From positions 101,666,244 through 101,730,243 of the forward strand of contig NC_058521.1 of NCBI RefSeq assembly GCF_904849725.1: a stretch of DNA of 64,000 bases, written 5' to 3'. The position numbers and the translations under genes are program-made. Under the pieces are notes generated by a model. That model saw only the letters and a list, made by a program, of their open reading frames with translations. It searched no databases and was not told the origin of the DNA. Shown one piece after another: positions 12,257 to 24,893 of this stretch. The stretch is from Hordeum vulgare subsp. vulgare (Eukaryota > Streptophyta > Magnoliopsida > Poales > Poaceae). The first letter of the stretch is position 1; each line of letters begins with the position of its first letter.

Positions 12257-14390
12257 GTCGAGCTTTATAAACGGTCACATTGCCGTCAGCGTCTGTCTTC
12301 CTCTTAAAGATCCATTTGTTCTGAATAGCCTTGCGGCCCTCAGGTAGTACTTCCAAAGTCCACACTTTGTTCTCATACATGGAACCTATCTCGGACTTCA
12401 TGGCTTCTAGCCATTTGTTGGAATCCGGGCCCACCATTGCTTCTTCATAACTTGCAGGTTCATTGTTGTCTAACAACATAATTGACAAGACGGGATTACC
12501 GTACCACTCTGGAGCAGCACGTGGTCTCGTCGACCTGCGTGGTTCGTCAGAAACTTGAACCGGAGTTTCATGATCATCATCATTAACTTCCTCCTCAACC
12601 GGCGTCGCAACGACAGAGGTTTCCCCTTGCCCTGCGCCACCATCTAGAGGGATGAGAGGTTCGACAACCTCATCAAGTTCTATCTTCCTCCCACTCAATT
12701 CTCTCGAGAGAAACTCCTTCTCGAGAAAAGCTCCGTTTTTAGCAACAAACACTTTTCCCTCGGATTCGAGATAGAAGGTGTACCCAACTGTCTCTTTTGG
12801 GTAACCTATGAAGATGCACTTTTCCGCTTTGGGTTCCAGCTTTTCAGGCTGAAGCTTTTTGACATAAGCATCACATCCCCAAACTTTAAGAAACGACAAC
12901 TTTGGCCTTTTGCCATACCACAGTTCATATGGTGTCGTCTCAACGGATTTTGATGGTGCCCTATTTAAAGTGAATGCAGTTGTTTCTAATGCATAACCCC
13001 AAAACGATAACGGCAAATCGGTAAGAGACATCATAGATCGCACCATCTCTAATAAAGTACGATTACGACGTTCGGACACACCATTACGCTGTGGTGTTCC
13101 AAGCGGTGTCAACGGTGAAACAATTCCACATTGTCTTAAGTGAGCACCAAACTCGAAACTCAGATATTCACCCCCACGATCAGACCGTAGGAACTTGATC
13201 TTCTTGTTACGATGATTTTCAACTTCACTCTGAAATTGCTTGAACTTTTCAAATGTTTCAGACTTGTGCTTCATTAAGTAGACATAACCATATCTACTCA
13301 AATCGTCAGTGAAGGTGAGAAAATAACGATATCCGTCGCGTGCCTCTACGCTCATCGGACCACACACATCGGTATGTATGATTTCCAACAAGTCACTTGG
13401 ACGCTCCATTGTTCCGGAGAACGGAGTTTTAGTCATCTTGCCCATGAGGCATGGTTCGCACGTGTCAAGTGAATCAAAGTCAAGTGACTCCAAAAGTCCA
13501 TCGGCATGGAGTTTCTTCATGCGCTTTACACCAATATGACCTAAGCAGCAGTGCCACAAAAATATGGCGCTATCATTGTTAACTCTACCTCTTTTGGTCT
13601 CAATGTTATGTATGTGTGTATCGCTATCAAGATTCAATATGAACAATCCTCTCACATTGGGTGCATGACCATAAAAGATGTTACTCATAGAAATAGAACA
13701 ACCATTATTCTCTGACTTAAAAGAGTAACCGTCTCGCAATAAACAAGATCCAGACATAATGTTCATGCTCAACGCAGGCACTAAATAACAATGATTCAAG
13801 TTCATAACTAATCCTGATGGTAAGTGAAGTGAAACTGTGCCGACGGCGATTGCATCAACCTTGGAACCATTTCCTACGCGCATCGTCACTTCATCTTTCG
13901 CCAGCCTTCGTCTATTCCGCAGTTCCTGTTTTGAGTTGCACATATGAGCAACAGAACCGGTATCGAATACCCACGCACTACTACGAGAGCCGGTTAAGTA
14001 CACATCAATAACATGTATATCAAATATACCTGATTTTTCTTTGGCCGCCTTCTTATCAGCCAGATACTTGGGGCAACTGCACTTCCAGTGACCCATACCC
14101 TTGCAATAGTAACACTCTGTTTTAGGCTTAGGTCCAGCTTTGGGTTTCTTCGTCGGATTGGCAACAGGCTTGACGCTCTTCTTTGAATTACCCTTCTTGC
14201 CTTTGTCGTTTCTCTTGAAACTAGTGGTCTTATTCACCATCAACACTTGATGTTCTTTACGGAGTTCAGACTCTGCAACTTTCAGCATCGCAAACAACTC
14301 GCCGTGCGGCAGTGATTGAAGGATTCTGTCAGTGATAGCCTCTTGCGGGAGTTCAATCCCCAGCTCAGCTAGACGGTTTGAGTACCCCAG
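12219..14390 (-). pseudogene. B copia gag C-terminus, protease, integrase, RT N-terminus
   Basis: The open frame runs to 14540 but is family-like only from about 14390, after a one-base G insertion that breaks gag. In order it holds: gag C-terminus; zinc knuckle CYYCKGMGHWKCSC (CX2CX4HX4C); aspartic protease motif VFDTGSVAHM; pre-integrase HCCLGH...CEPC; integrase DDE residues in HTDVCGP, RSDRGGEY and NGVSERRN; integrase C-terminus with KVWGC and GYP; then RT N-terminus (WIFKRKTDADG). The second frameshift near 12240 separates it from the rest of RT. All integrase catalytic residues appear intact. Confidence 0.93.
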
Positions 14391-14814
14391 ACATTTTGAG
14401 CACATGTTCACTGACAGACGAGTTCTCCTCCATCTTGCAAGCATAGAATTTATCGGAGGTCTCATACCTCTCGATCCGGGCGTTCTTCTCAAAGATGAAC
14501 TTGAACTCCTGGAACATCTCAAATGCTCCATGACGCTCAAAGCGACGTTGAAGTCCCAGTTCTAAGCCATACAAGACTGCACATTGAACTACTGAGTAGT
14601 CCTCCTTACGTGCCAACCAAGCGTTCTTGACATCCTGGTCAACCGTAGCGGGTGGTTCATCTCCTAGCGCAGCATTAAGGACATAATCCTTCTTCCCAGC
14701 TTGTAAAATTAGCTTAAGATTACGAGCCCAGTCTACAAAGTTGCTTCCATCATCTTTCAACTTAGCTTTCTCTAGGAACGTATTAAAATTCAGGGTGACT
14801 GTCGCGTGAGCCAC
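14391..14814 (-). pseudogene. B copia gag N-terminal part
   Basis: Starts at an ATG (14814) about 1.24 kb after the primer site. The 149-codon frame begins MAHATVTLNFN and continues with FLEKAKLKDDGSNFVDW, typical of the BARE/WIS/Angela capsid. It leaves the family frame near 14390, where GGG has become GGGG, and stops at 14365. The continuation lies in the next frame. Gag would form the virus-like particle. Confidence 0.9.
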
Positions 14815-16054
14815 GATCTACAAGACAAATATATTTAAAGTGGACTTAGACTATGTTCAAGATAATTAGAGTTTAACTTAATCAAATTACTCGCTAAACT
14901 CCCACTCAAAAAGTACATCTCTCAAGTCATTTGAGTGGTTCATGATCCACTTACACTAGCTCAAGTCCGATCATCACGTGAGTTGAGTGTAGTTTCAGTG
15001 GTAAGCATCCCTATGCTAATCACATCATCTATATGATTCGTGATCGACCTTTCGGTCTCATGTGTTCCGAGGGCATGTGTGCACATGCTAGGCTCGTCAA
15101 GCTTAACCCGAGTGTTCCGCGTGCGCAACTGTTTTGCACCCGTTGTATGTGAACGTTGAGTCTATCACACCCGATCATCACGTGGTGTCTCGAAACGACG
15201 AACTGTAGCAACGGTGCACAGTCGGGGAGAACACAATTTCGTCTTGAAATTGTAGTGAGAGATCACCTCATAATGCTACCGTCGTTCTAAGAAAAATAAG
15301 GTGCATAAAAGGATTAACATCACATGCAATTCATAAGTGACATGATATGGCCATCATCACGTGCTCCTTGATCTCCATCACCAAGCACCGGCACGATCTT
15401 CTTGTCACCGGCGCCACACCATGATCTCCATCAACGTGTCGCCATCGGGGTTGTCGTGCTACTCATGCTATTACTACTAAAGCTACATCCTAGCAAAATA
15501 GTAAACGCATCTGCAAGCACAAACGTTAGTATAAAGACAACCCTATGGCTCCTGCCGGTTGCCGTACCATCGACATGCAAGTTGATATTATCTATTACAA
15601 CATGATCATCTCATACATCCAATATATCACATCACATCGTTGGCCATATCACATCACAAGCATACCCTGCAAAAACAAGTTAGATGTCCTCTAATTTTGT
15701 TGTTGCATGTTTTACGTGGTGACCTTGGGTATCTAGCAGGATCGCATCTTACTTACGCAAACACCACAACGGAGATATATGAGTTGCTATTTAACCTCAT
15801 CCAAGGACCTCCTCGGTCAAATCCGATTCAACTAAAGTTGGAGAAACTGACACTTGCCAGTCATCTTTGAGCAACGGGGTTACTCGTAGCGATGAAACCA
15901 GTCTCTCGTAAGCGTACGAGTAATGTCGGTCCCAGCCGCTTCAATCCAACAATACCGCGGAATCAAGAAAAGACTAAGGAGGGCAGCAAAATGCACATCA
16001 CCGTCCACAAAAACTTTTGTGTTCTACTCGAGAAGACATCTACGCATGAACCTA
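14815..16054 (-). other. Untranslated leader of B
   Basis: 1.24 kb between primer site and gag ATG, homologous to 2371-3639 of A in reverse complement. It holds only short non-conserved frames. BARE-type elements are known to have a long leader. I see no separate gene. Confidence 0.75.
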
Positions 16055-16066
16055 GCTCTGATACCA
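16055..16066 (-). other. Primer binding site of B
   Basis: The minus strand reads TGGTATCAGAGC, one base after the 5' LTR end. This is the standard copia primer site complementary to the 3' end of initiator tRNA-Met. Confidence 0.92.
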
Positions 16067-16067
16067 C

Positions 16068-17891
16068 TGTTGGGGAACGTCGCATGGGAAACAAAAAAAA
16101 TTCCTACGCGCACGAAGACCTATCATGGTGATGTCCATCTACGAGAGGGGATGTGTGATCCACGTACCCTTGTAGACCGTACAGCAGAAGCGTTAGTGAA
16201 CGCGGTTGATGTAGTGGAACGTCCTCACGTCCCTCGATCCGCCCCGCGAACCGTCCCGCGATCAGTCCCACGATCTAGTGCCGAACGGACGGCACCTCCG
16301 CGTTCAGCACACGTACAGATCGACGATGATCTTGGCCTTCTTGATCCAGCAAGAGAGACGGAGAGGTAGATGAGTTCTCCGGCAGCGGGACGGCGCTCCG
16401 GAGGTTGGTGGTGATCTTATCTCAGCAGGGCTCCACCCGAGCTCCACAGAAACGCGATCTAGAGGTAAAACCGTGGACATATGTGGTCGGGCTACCGTGG
16501 CAAAGTTGTCTCAAATCAGCCCTAAAACCTCCGTATATATAGGGGGAGGAGGGGGAGCCTTGCCTTGGGGTCCAAGGACTCCCAAGGACTTCGGCCGAGC
16601 CAAGGGGGGCAACCCTCCCCTTCCAAACCGAGTCCAACTAGGTTTGGAAGGAGGAGTCCTTCCCCCTTTTCCCACCTCCTCTTTTTTTTCATTTTCTCTT
16701 TGATTTTCTTCCTATGGCGCATAGGACCTTCTTGGGCTGTCCCACCAGCCCACTAAGGGCTGGTGTGCCACCCCCAAGGCCTATGGGCTTCCCCAGGGTG
16801 GGTTGCCCCCCCCCCCGATGAACACCCGGAACCCATTCGTCATTCCCGGTACATTCCCGGTAACTCCGAAAACCTTCCGGTAATCAAATGAGGTCATCCT
16901 ATATATCAATCTTCATTTCCGGACCATTCCGGAAACCCTCGTGACGTTCGTGATCTCATCCGGGACTCCGAACAACATTCGGTAACCAACCATATAATTC
17001 AAATACGCATAAAACAACGTCGAACCTTAAGCGTGCACACCCTGCGAGTTCGAGAACTATGTAGACATGACCCGAGAGACTCCTCGGTCAATATCCAATA
17101 GCGGGACCTTGATGCCCATATTGGATCCTACATATTCTACGAAGATCTTATCGTTTGAACCTCAGTGCCAAGGATTCATATAATCCCGTATGTCATTCCC
17201 TTTGTCCTTCGGTATGTTACTTGCCCGAGATTCGATCGTCAGTATCCGCATACCTATTTCAATCTCGTTTACCGGCAAGTCTCTTTACTCATTCCGTAAT
17301 ACAAGATCCCGCAACGTACACTAAGTTACATTGCTTGCAAGGCTTGTGTGTGATGTTGTATTACCGAGTGGGCCCCGAGATACCTCTCCGTCACACGGAG
17401 TGACAAATCCCAGTCTCGATCCATACTAACTCAACGAACACCTTCGGAGATACCTGTAGAGCATCTTTATAGTCACCCAGTTACGTTGCGACGTTTGATA
17501 CACACAAAGTATTCCTCCGGTGTCAGTGAGTTATATGATCTCATGGTCATAGGAACAAATACTTGACACGCAGAAAACAGTAGCAACAAAATGACACGAT
17601 CAACATGCTATGTCTATTAGTTTGGGTCTAGTCGATCACGTGATTCTCCTAATGACGTGATCTAGTTATCAAGCAACAACACCTTGTTCATAATCAGAAG
17701 ACACTGACTATCTTTGATCAACTGGCTAACCAACTAGAGGCTTGCTAGGGACAGTGTTTTTTCTCTGTATCCACACATGTATATAAGTCTTCATTCAATA
17801 CAATTATAGCATGGATAATAAACGATTATCTTGATACAGGAATTATAATAATAACTATATTTATTATTGCCTCTAGGGCATAATTTCAACA
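16068..17891 (-). repeat. B 5' LTR
   Basis: 1824 bp BARE-type LTR, inverted. The plus-strand view starts TGTTGGGGAACG and ends ATTTCAACA. An inverted TATATATA at 16534-16541 marks the promoter. It is flanked by ctatt (17892-17896), the TSD partner of gtatt at 389-393. Confidence 0.93.
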
Positions 17892-18463
17892 CTATTTATA
17901 GAGAAAAGGGGGGCTAGGTTAACCGGAATTTCGTTCCGGATCCAACAGTGCGGTCCGATTCGGACGATTCCGCATGCGGGAACGGGTAAGTGGCCGTGTA
18001 GGGTGGTTTACCGGAGACGAGAGGGAGAACGGGCGGCGCGACAACGAATTTTAAAACACCGACAGACGTCCGACGGTAGACCGAAGACGGTGCCGCTACG
18101 GTTGACCGTTCGGGTACCAGACGGACTCCGATCGCGACGATATTCGGCAGGCGGCCTAGCTATAACTAATCACGACCGCATGCCAAGTTTCACCCCGATC
18201 AGAGAAAGTTTTCGACACACTTTAAAAACAGGGTTTCGACGATGTCGCGGACGCGTGCGTGTGCTGTCGGGCTCAGAATGGACAACGACGTGAACCGGCA
18301 ACTAACAACGGATGCAAGTTTTTAAAACTGGCGGCAACAGAGATGCCGATGCAATGTTGATGATGCGCATGATGTGATGATGATGCAACAAAAGAAAATA
18401 GACACACGACGAAAACGGAAAGAAAAGGGAAATCTTCTGGAACGTCGGCATCGGGCTGTCACA
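17892..18463 (-). repeat. C 3' LTR, inner part
   Basis: Resumes the LTR interrupted by B and matches 24322-24893 closely. It ends at the inverted LTR terminus ...GGGCTGTCACA, that is TGTGACAGCCC on the minus strand. Confidence 0.88.
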
Positions 18464-21400
18464 ACTCTCCTACACTACAAGAGGATCTCTCCCCGAGATC
18501 CAAGAATGAAAGGGGGAGAGGATGAGAAAAGCAAAAGGTAAAACTTAGTCACTTCTTTGACAAACGAGTGAAACCAACGATCCTTGAAGGTTGCAAAGAG
18601 ATGAGGAATGATATGAGAAAGAAGCAAGAATTCACGAAAAATTTCGGCAGCACTTCGGTAGGAAAATGGGACAAAAAATTCGATAAGATGGAAGAAATAG
18701 ACAAAATTCATAACAAACAACTAAATAGAGCAAGGGAACACCGTGATCTTGATAGAACAACATGACAGACCCAAAAGAGCAACATCACAATGCCTCCGGA
18801 ACAATAGAATAGGAACTAGCTCATACGGAAGAAGAGAATGAAGAGAGAATGACAACTACTAACTCCAATGAACTTGGCAAGCATCCTTGCAAGAAGAATT
18901 GGACGGAGTTGTTGGAAAACAACAACGAAAAGAACAAGATAGTAGTGGGGTTATGGAAACCTTTTCAAACTAATGAAGTGACAACCACCCACTACAGAAA
19001 CAAGGATTGATTGGGAGAAACAAGATATGAACAATTTCTTATACCAAGAGGATACGTTGAGAACTTGGATTAATGACAAGCACCATGATAGCAACAATCC
19101 ATAGGAAAAGCTTTAGGTGCAATCCAAACCAAGATAGCTCAATGAAGAAATCATGGGTTGCAAATATCTCATGAACATAGAATTGGTGGGTTTAATTATC
19201 TCATTCTTGAAAGAAAACTCTTCGAGGCTCCTACACTAACAAGAATGCTATAATACCACTCAAAGGCTAAAGGAAGAACAAACGCACTTGGAAAAGCAAG
19301 ATAAGAAAACTTGAGGTTCTCCAATAAGAATCTTGAAGAACACTTGAGAATGAATTGACATAATGAGCCGCTCTGAAAGAAGAATTTAGATTACTATGAA
19401 CAAGAATAAGAATTATGTTATGCTTGTCCTTCATCAAGTTTAATTGATGACAAACAACGGATTTAGCATACCACTTATTCTTCTTGAAATGATCTTGAAG
19501 AGACAGAGAGATAAGCACCACTTGAAGCATAATTGAAGGAAGCACCGGTAAGAATTCACAATTGAAAGGGAACACCACGAATTAATGGAGAAACAAGAGA
19601 ATGAAGGGATCATAAGCCACTTGAGAGAAAACTTGAACAAGGCACCGGATAATCGAGAGACGAACGAAGAGACAACAATTGAGAAGAATTGAGGATGAAA
19701 GCTGAAAGCTGAGAACGAAGAATCTTCTGAAATGATGGCCTTCGGAGGATCGAGAATGAAAACAACTCAGAGAAGCACCGGATAGCAAGAAAGGGATACC
19801 CACAATTGACAACAATTAAGATTATGACTCAAAGCTGAAATGATGAATTTGCAAGATAATGGACCAAGATTCGAGAGAAACACTCCTTCAGATTTTGCAA
19901 ACTGAGAATGATGACGAGAACAACACCACGAATACTGAGACACTCCGGAATAATGAAGAATGAAAGGTCGAGCCAAATATGAGAATAATTCAAATAGATC
20001 TTGAAGAAGGAATATGACTGATGAAAGTCATGCTTACGTCATAGTTGAAAGAATTAATGATCTCCGGGAAAATATTAAAAGAGCCGGAAAGATCCTGGGA
20101 AGAACCTGTGGGTTATGGGCCCACTCAAAGAAACCACCATTAGAAAAGATTGCTAGAAAGATTGATATTGCACCGGTAAAAAGAAAACTAGATGAGGTTG
20201 AACACCTCGAAATAATTGAAAAGATTAAAAACAAAAATTACTGAGATAACTTCAACGCTCCGGATCGAAAAGAGAGTAATAAATGAACAACATAGGCTGA
20301 AAAGAATCTCCAACATGGGAAAGAATTACAAGGAAGAATAGGATATGATGAACACGGACAACTGAATTAAATTCACCGGTAAGGATGACAAGAATGAACA
20401 AATATGACATGAATCTCCACAGAATCTTCACAACGAATCATCGGATAAGAGAGAAAAGAACAGACAGCAGAAGCATAATGAAAAGAAAACTCTTGGATGA
20501 AAATTGAATCACTGAAGAAAAGGGTGGGAGGGCGGGAAAAACAAAGACAACATGGAACAGATGAGATGAACTCCGGAATAAAATGAGAGAATGATCTGCA
20601 ACAACTGTAGAAGATTGAATTGAGTTGCAAAGAAGCACACCGGTAAAATGGAATTGATACGACGACTCCGGTTGACAAGAATTGACAAGACAACTGATTA
20701 AGCAAAAGGATTAGCATTCACATAAAAATATGAGAACACCTCTTGTAAAGGTCTGAAATCGCCACTTGACATCGAAGCAACTCGAATTACTTTATTCAAC
20801 AAAACAAAGGATGAGGCTTATGAAACAAGCCAGAAGAAACTCATGAGAAAGATTTCGTCCGATATTTTCTTGGACAGGAATCCACTAGATGTCGAACCCC
20901 AACCTAACATCATGCATTTGTTGGAAGATTGTCCTATAAGCAACTACTTGAATTCCCACCTATGAATTCCCGAAATATCTGGTCATGCAATCCGGTAAAC
21001 GGATACAAGGAGTAATTATCACACAACTCCTATACTAACCCGCCACCTGTATCACATCCGTCAACACACAACCAGAATCTCGGACCTTCATCTACAACAG
21101 ACCCTCGTGATCACAATGATACAAAGTATGGCAGTACTCCCGAACAAGCTGCACCAGTACTAGGGACATCGGGGTTATCTCGCCACTACTAGTATTGAAG
21201 CAATTACGAACATACTTCGTTCTGAGATACTAAGAAATCTGAATGATAACGATGTGCTCAAGAATCCCCTGGAGCTCAACTCCTCTGAAACTCAAAGCAG
21301 ATAGGAGGCACCAAGATAGAACTCCATCACATCGGCATCATATAGATTCCAAAAATATCCGCGTGATCCTAAAAAAAATTGAGTGAGAAGAGGAGTAGAA

Positions 21401-21565
21401 TTAAATTATTACGTCAAGATTCCTCACCGGAGCATAGAAGAGGAGAAAAATGAATCCTACTCTCTGATATATAACTAGACTCAAAGCAATTTTTCTGTAG
21501 ACTCGACTCAGCCAAGTTCGATCAATCAAGGGGGCTCCTAGGTCGGTACTGCTCTGATACCAACT
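18464..21565 (-). other. C interior, non-coding, strongly purine-rich on the plus strand
   Basis: 3.1 kb with no gag, protease, integrase or RT motif in any frame; frames stay near or below 115 codons. The plus strand is dominated by GAA/AAG/AGA words, with scattered CACCGG- and CTCCGG-containing blocks. The minus strand is therefore a U/C-rich RNA. Long conserved non-coding interiors of about this size are typical of LARDs, where the RNA may serve packaging. Nothing else is visible. Confidence 0.75.
21551..21562 (-). other. Primer binding site of C
   Basis: The minus strand reads TGGTATCAGAGC a few bases after the LTR terminus ...GGGCGTGAGA. The LTR end is GA where CA is expected, probably a point change. 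Confidence 0.85.
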
Positions 21566-24500
21566 TCTCACGCCCAAGATGCGACCCTATCCTCAATTTG
21601 GCACGGGGTCCTTGTCAGGGATAGAAGCGCATCTCGTCGTGTCGCAAGAATGGATATCGATACAAGTACATGTACTGAAAAGAAGAGATCTATATATAGA
21701 ATTGGCTTACACTCGCCACAAGCTACATCAGAGTTACAACACTACAATACATAATCATCATGAAGAAGAGAAGGGTCCGACTACGGACGAAAACAAATGA
21801 TAAAAGAAGAACGACATCCATCCTTGCTATCCCAGGCTGTCGGCCTGAAACCCGTCCTAGATCGATGAAGAAGAAGAAGAAGCAACTCTAAATGAACAAT
21901 CAACGCGCTCGCGTCAAGTAACCTTTACATGTACCTGCAACTGCTGTTGTAGTAATCTGTGAGCCACAGGGGACTCAGCAATCTCAATTCCAAAGGTATC
22001 AAGACTAGCAAAGCTTAATAGGTGAGGTATGGTTAAGTGGTGAGGTTGCAGCAGCGGCTAAGCATATAGTTTGGTGGCTAAACTTACGAGTACAAGGAAT
22101 AAAAGGGGGGAAATCTACGCATAGCGGACGTGATCTACGGTTGATCAAATGAATGATCCTAAACAATGGTTAAACATGGCAAGAGGTGAAGCGCAATTAA
22201 ACTACCTATCTAGGCATTTTAAATTAGGTCAGAAATGACATATAGCACCTCTGAAATGACCTCACAAGTTAATTTACAATTCTGTCCAGATCTGAACTAA
22301 CACATTTAATTGGTTGTTAAACAGCAAAACAAATAGGTTCACGTGATTCTACGCGTCGTTACAAGCAATTTACACATAGAGAACATCTCCAACGGAGCTA
22401 CGGTTCAAAAGATACAAGCACTGCAAGATATGATGGCATGAATGCAATATGTGTGCAACGACGGTCACGAGCACTTCAAAACATACAACCAGCAAGATAA
22501 AATGAAACTACACGAGATTCTAAGCAAGTTTCATGTAGGATACGATCAAATCGGAGCCACGGTTCAACAACTACGAGCAAAACAAGAAATCTCTACAATC
22601 TGCCAAAATCAGCCACATAGCATGGCATCATGAATCACTAGGGAAAGAAGTCACAAAATGGCATCTCACACACTATTTCAGACTTAGTGAAAATTACACC
22701 TCACGAAAGTGCAGTTTTCGATCTGAAGGCATATTGACAGCAGCAAAACCTATAGATACAGGACTCCAAATGGCATGAAAATTCACAGCATGCTAGAGAA
22801 ACACAAGGTTAACAACTAACTCCATTGGACCAACCTAAAAAGAGCTACAGATCACAAGATAGAAACAAAACAAAACAGCAACAAAATATAACAGCTTCCA
22901 GACTTAGAAATATTTCAGCTCCTCCAAATCAGCACTATTTCTAGCAACTTGAGAGCAAGCAAACAACACCTAAACATGCATTTCTATTGCAACTAGAAAT
23001 ACCACGGGCTAGACTAAACATCAAAGAACAACTCCCTAGTTGACAACTTAATTAAACGAAGCACGAAATAAATCGTACGAAAATGACAAGAGGGCAACAT
23101 GGCAAAATATCGCGCAAACTAACTTGCTCAAAAGCTAAAACTAATTGCAATGAAAAATCATATGGATTTTTCTACCCCGAAAACATATAAAATATGTGGG
23201 GTTGCGCAACAAAAATAATGCCACACGAAAACGCGAGATATAAACCTAAACACGAAAAATAAACTAGCGGCAATGCCTACATGCAAAAATACAAATGACC
23301 GCTCTAAAATACATGGAAAATAGGTACCTAAAACATGGACATTTCTACTATGGCATTCGGGCTAACCGGACTCGCGCGAAAAATAAATACGGGCACCATC
23401 CTATCTAGACAGCACGTAAACCTAGGCATTAGGCACGCTAAACTAAATCAAACAAATATGCAAGTCGCACAAACGTAATCTACGCGTAGAACTACATGAA
23501 ATCCATATGCTACACGCCTCGTTCCGACACACGGTTAAAAAGTTACGGGCAAAAGAATAATCGTCTATTTCCTGGAATTTAACTAAACCGAAAAAAAACC
23601 TACATTAACTAACGGGCCTAACAGAGATGGCGCAACCACTATCCGACGCCTAGTGCACGAAATAGGCAGGCAAGGGGGGATTCACCTGAGGGCCACATGG
23701 GCCAGGTCGGCGAGGTGATTGGGCCGAGGGGCTCTGCGGGAGGAGGTCGGCCCACACGGGCGAGCTGGCCTTGCGGGAAGGCACGACGGACGAGGGCGCC
23801 GTGCTCCTCGTCTCTCCCGTGCTCGGGCCATGGCGGCTAGCCGGCGGGAGACCGGCGGCAGCGGCGGGAGACCGGCGGGGATCGGCGGATCCGCGACGGG
23901 GTCGCCTGATCTGCCCATTCCCGGGTGGCGGCCGGAGCACAAGGCGGGGATCGGTCGGCGGGTAGCGCAGATCAGGGCGCGGTGGCGGTGGCGGCGGCGG
24001 GAACAGAGGATGGCGCAGGTGTGGACGGTAGGGATCCTGGGCGGCGCATCCGGCGGCGGCCGGTGGCCAGTGGCCGGCGGGGAGGTGCGGCGGCGCGTCC
24101 GGAGGGGCTCGGGCATGCTGCTGCGGCCAGGGGAGGGAGGCTCGGGAGCAGGGAGCTCAGGCGACGGCGGCGACCGGCCAGATGGGCCCGGGAAGGCCCA
24201 ATCCAGGCTGGGGCGGGCCGGCGGCTGCGCAGTGGAGGGAGGGAGGAGAGAGAGGCCCGATTAGGGTTTCGGGGCACGGTTTTCGAGGAGAGAGAGAGGG
24301 GCTGTCTAAAATTATGAGGGGGTATTTATAGAGAAAAGGGGGGCTAGGTTAACCGGAATTTCGTTCCGGATCCAACCGTGCGGTCCGATTCGGACGATTC
24401 CGCATGCGGGAACGGGTAAGTGGCCGTGTAGGGTGGTTTACCAGAGACGAGAGGGGGAACGGGCGGCGCGGCAACGAATTTTAAAACACCGACACACGTT

Positions 24501-24893
24501 CGACGGTAGACCGAAGACGGTGCCGCTACGGTCGACCGTTCGGGTACCAGACGGACTCCGATCGCGACGAAATTCGACAGGCGGCCTAGGTATAACTAAT
24601 CACGACCGCATGACAAGTTTCACCCCGATCAGAGAAAGTTTTTGACACACTTTAAAAACAGGGTTTCGACGATGTCACAGACGCGTGCGTGTGCGGTCGG
24701 GCTGAGAACGGACAACGACGTGAATCGGCAACTAACAACGGATGCAAGTTTTGAAAACTGGCGGCAACAGAGATGCCGATGCAATGCTGATGATGCGCAT
24801 GATGTGATGATGATGCAACAAAATAAAATAGACACACGACGAAAACGGAAAGAAAAGGGGAATCTTCTGGAACGTCGGCATCGGGCTGTCACA
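21566..24893 (-). repeat. C 5' LTR
   Basis: 3328 bp, bounded by TGTGACAGCCC (minus strand, from 24893) and the primer site at 21562. The 24300-24893 and 23946-24320 portions match the split copy at 17892-18463 and 1-393. About 23690-24290 is a GC-rich island; the rest is AT-rich. The proline/arginine-rich frames in the island are compositional and not conserved between the two LTRs. Confidence 0.82.
24323..24330 (-). promoter_or_regulatory. TATA motif of C LTR
   Basis: The minus strand reads TATAAATA just upstream of the GC-rich leader. It is a plausible core promoter. B inserted at the same spot in the other LTR copy. Confidence 0.55.

Larger units (their letters stand above)
394..17891 (-). 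mobile_element. Element B: BARE1/WIS/Angela-type Ty1/copia, nearly complete, with A nested in one LTR
   Basis: Minus-strand copia. Its 5' LTR is 16068-17891, primer site 16055-16066, leader to about 14815, gag-pol 14814-10886, polypurine tract about 10834-10845, and 3' LTR 9149-10833 plus 394-534, split by element A. TSD gtatt/ctatt (389-393 and 17892-17896) has one mismatch, and the empty site is seen in the other LTR of C. Gag, protease, integrase, reverse transcriptase and RNase H are all recognisable in the order usual for copia. I see only two coding frameshifts (near 14390 and 12240). With A removed, B is about 8.9 kb, normal for BARE/WIS. Confidence 0.93.
1..24893 (-). mobile_element. 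Element C: LARD-like non-coding LTR retrotransposon (left end outside window)
   Basis: This minus-strand LTR element has very long LTRs and a non-coding interior. Its right (5') LTR is 21566-24893, its interior 18464-21565, and its left (3') LTR is 17892-18463 plus 1-393, continuing off the window. The two LTR copies can be aligned over 1-393 plus 17892-18463 against about 23946-24893. An initiator-Met-type primer site abuts the 5' LTR. The proportions (about 3.3 kb LTR, 3.1 kb interior, no gag or pol) match the LARD class of Triticeae elements such as Sukkula; the exact family is not proved. It is inserted in copia element D: D's integrase resumes at 24894. Element B (394-17891) is nested in its left LTR. 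Confidence 0.8.

Noticed and set aside
18568..20717. Small ORFs up to 114 codons in the C interior
   Set aside because: Low-complexity Lys/Glu or Ser/Phe/Leu products of purine-biased DNA, on both strands, with no domain.
23682..24317. ORFs up to 181 codons on both strands
   Set aside because: GC-rich LTR island. Frames exist on both strands at once, have low-complexity Arg/Gly/Pro content, and are broken in the other LTR copy.
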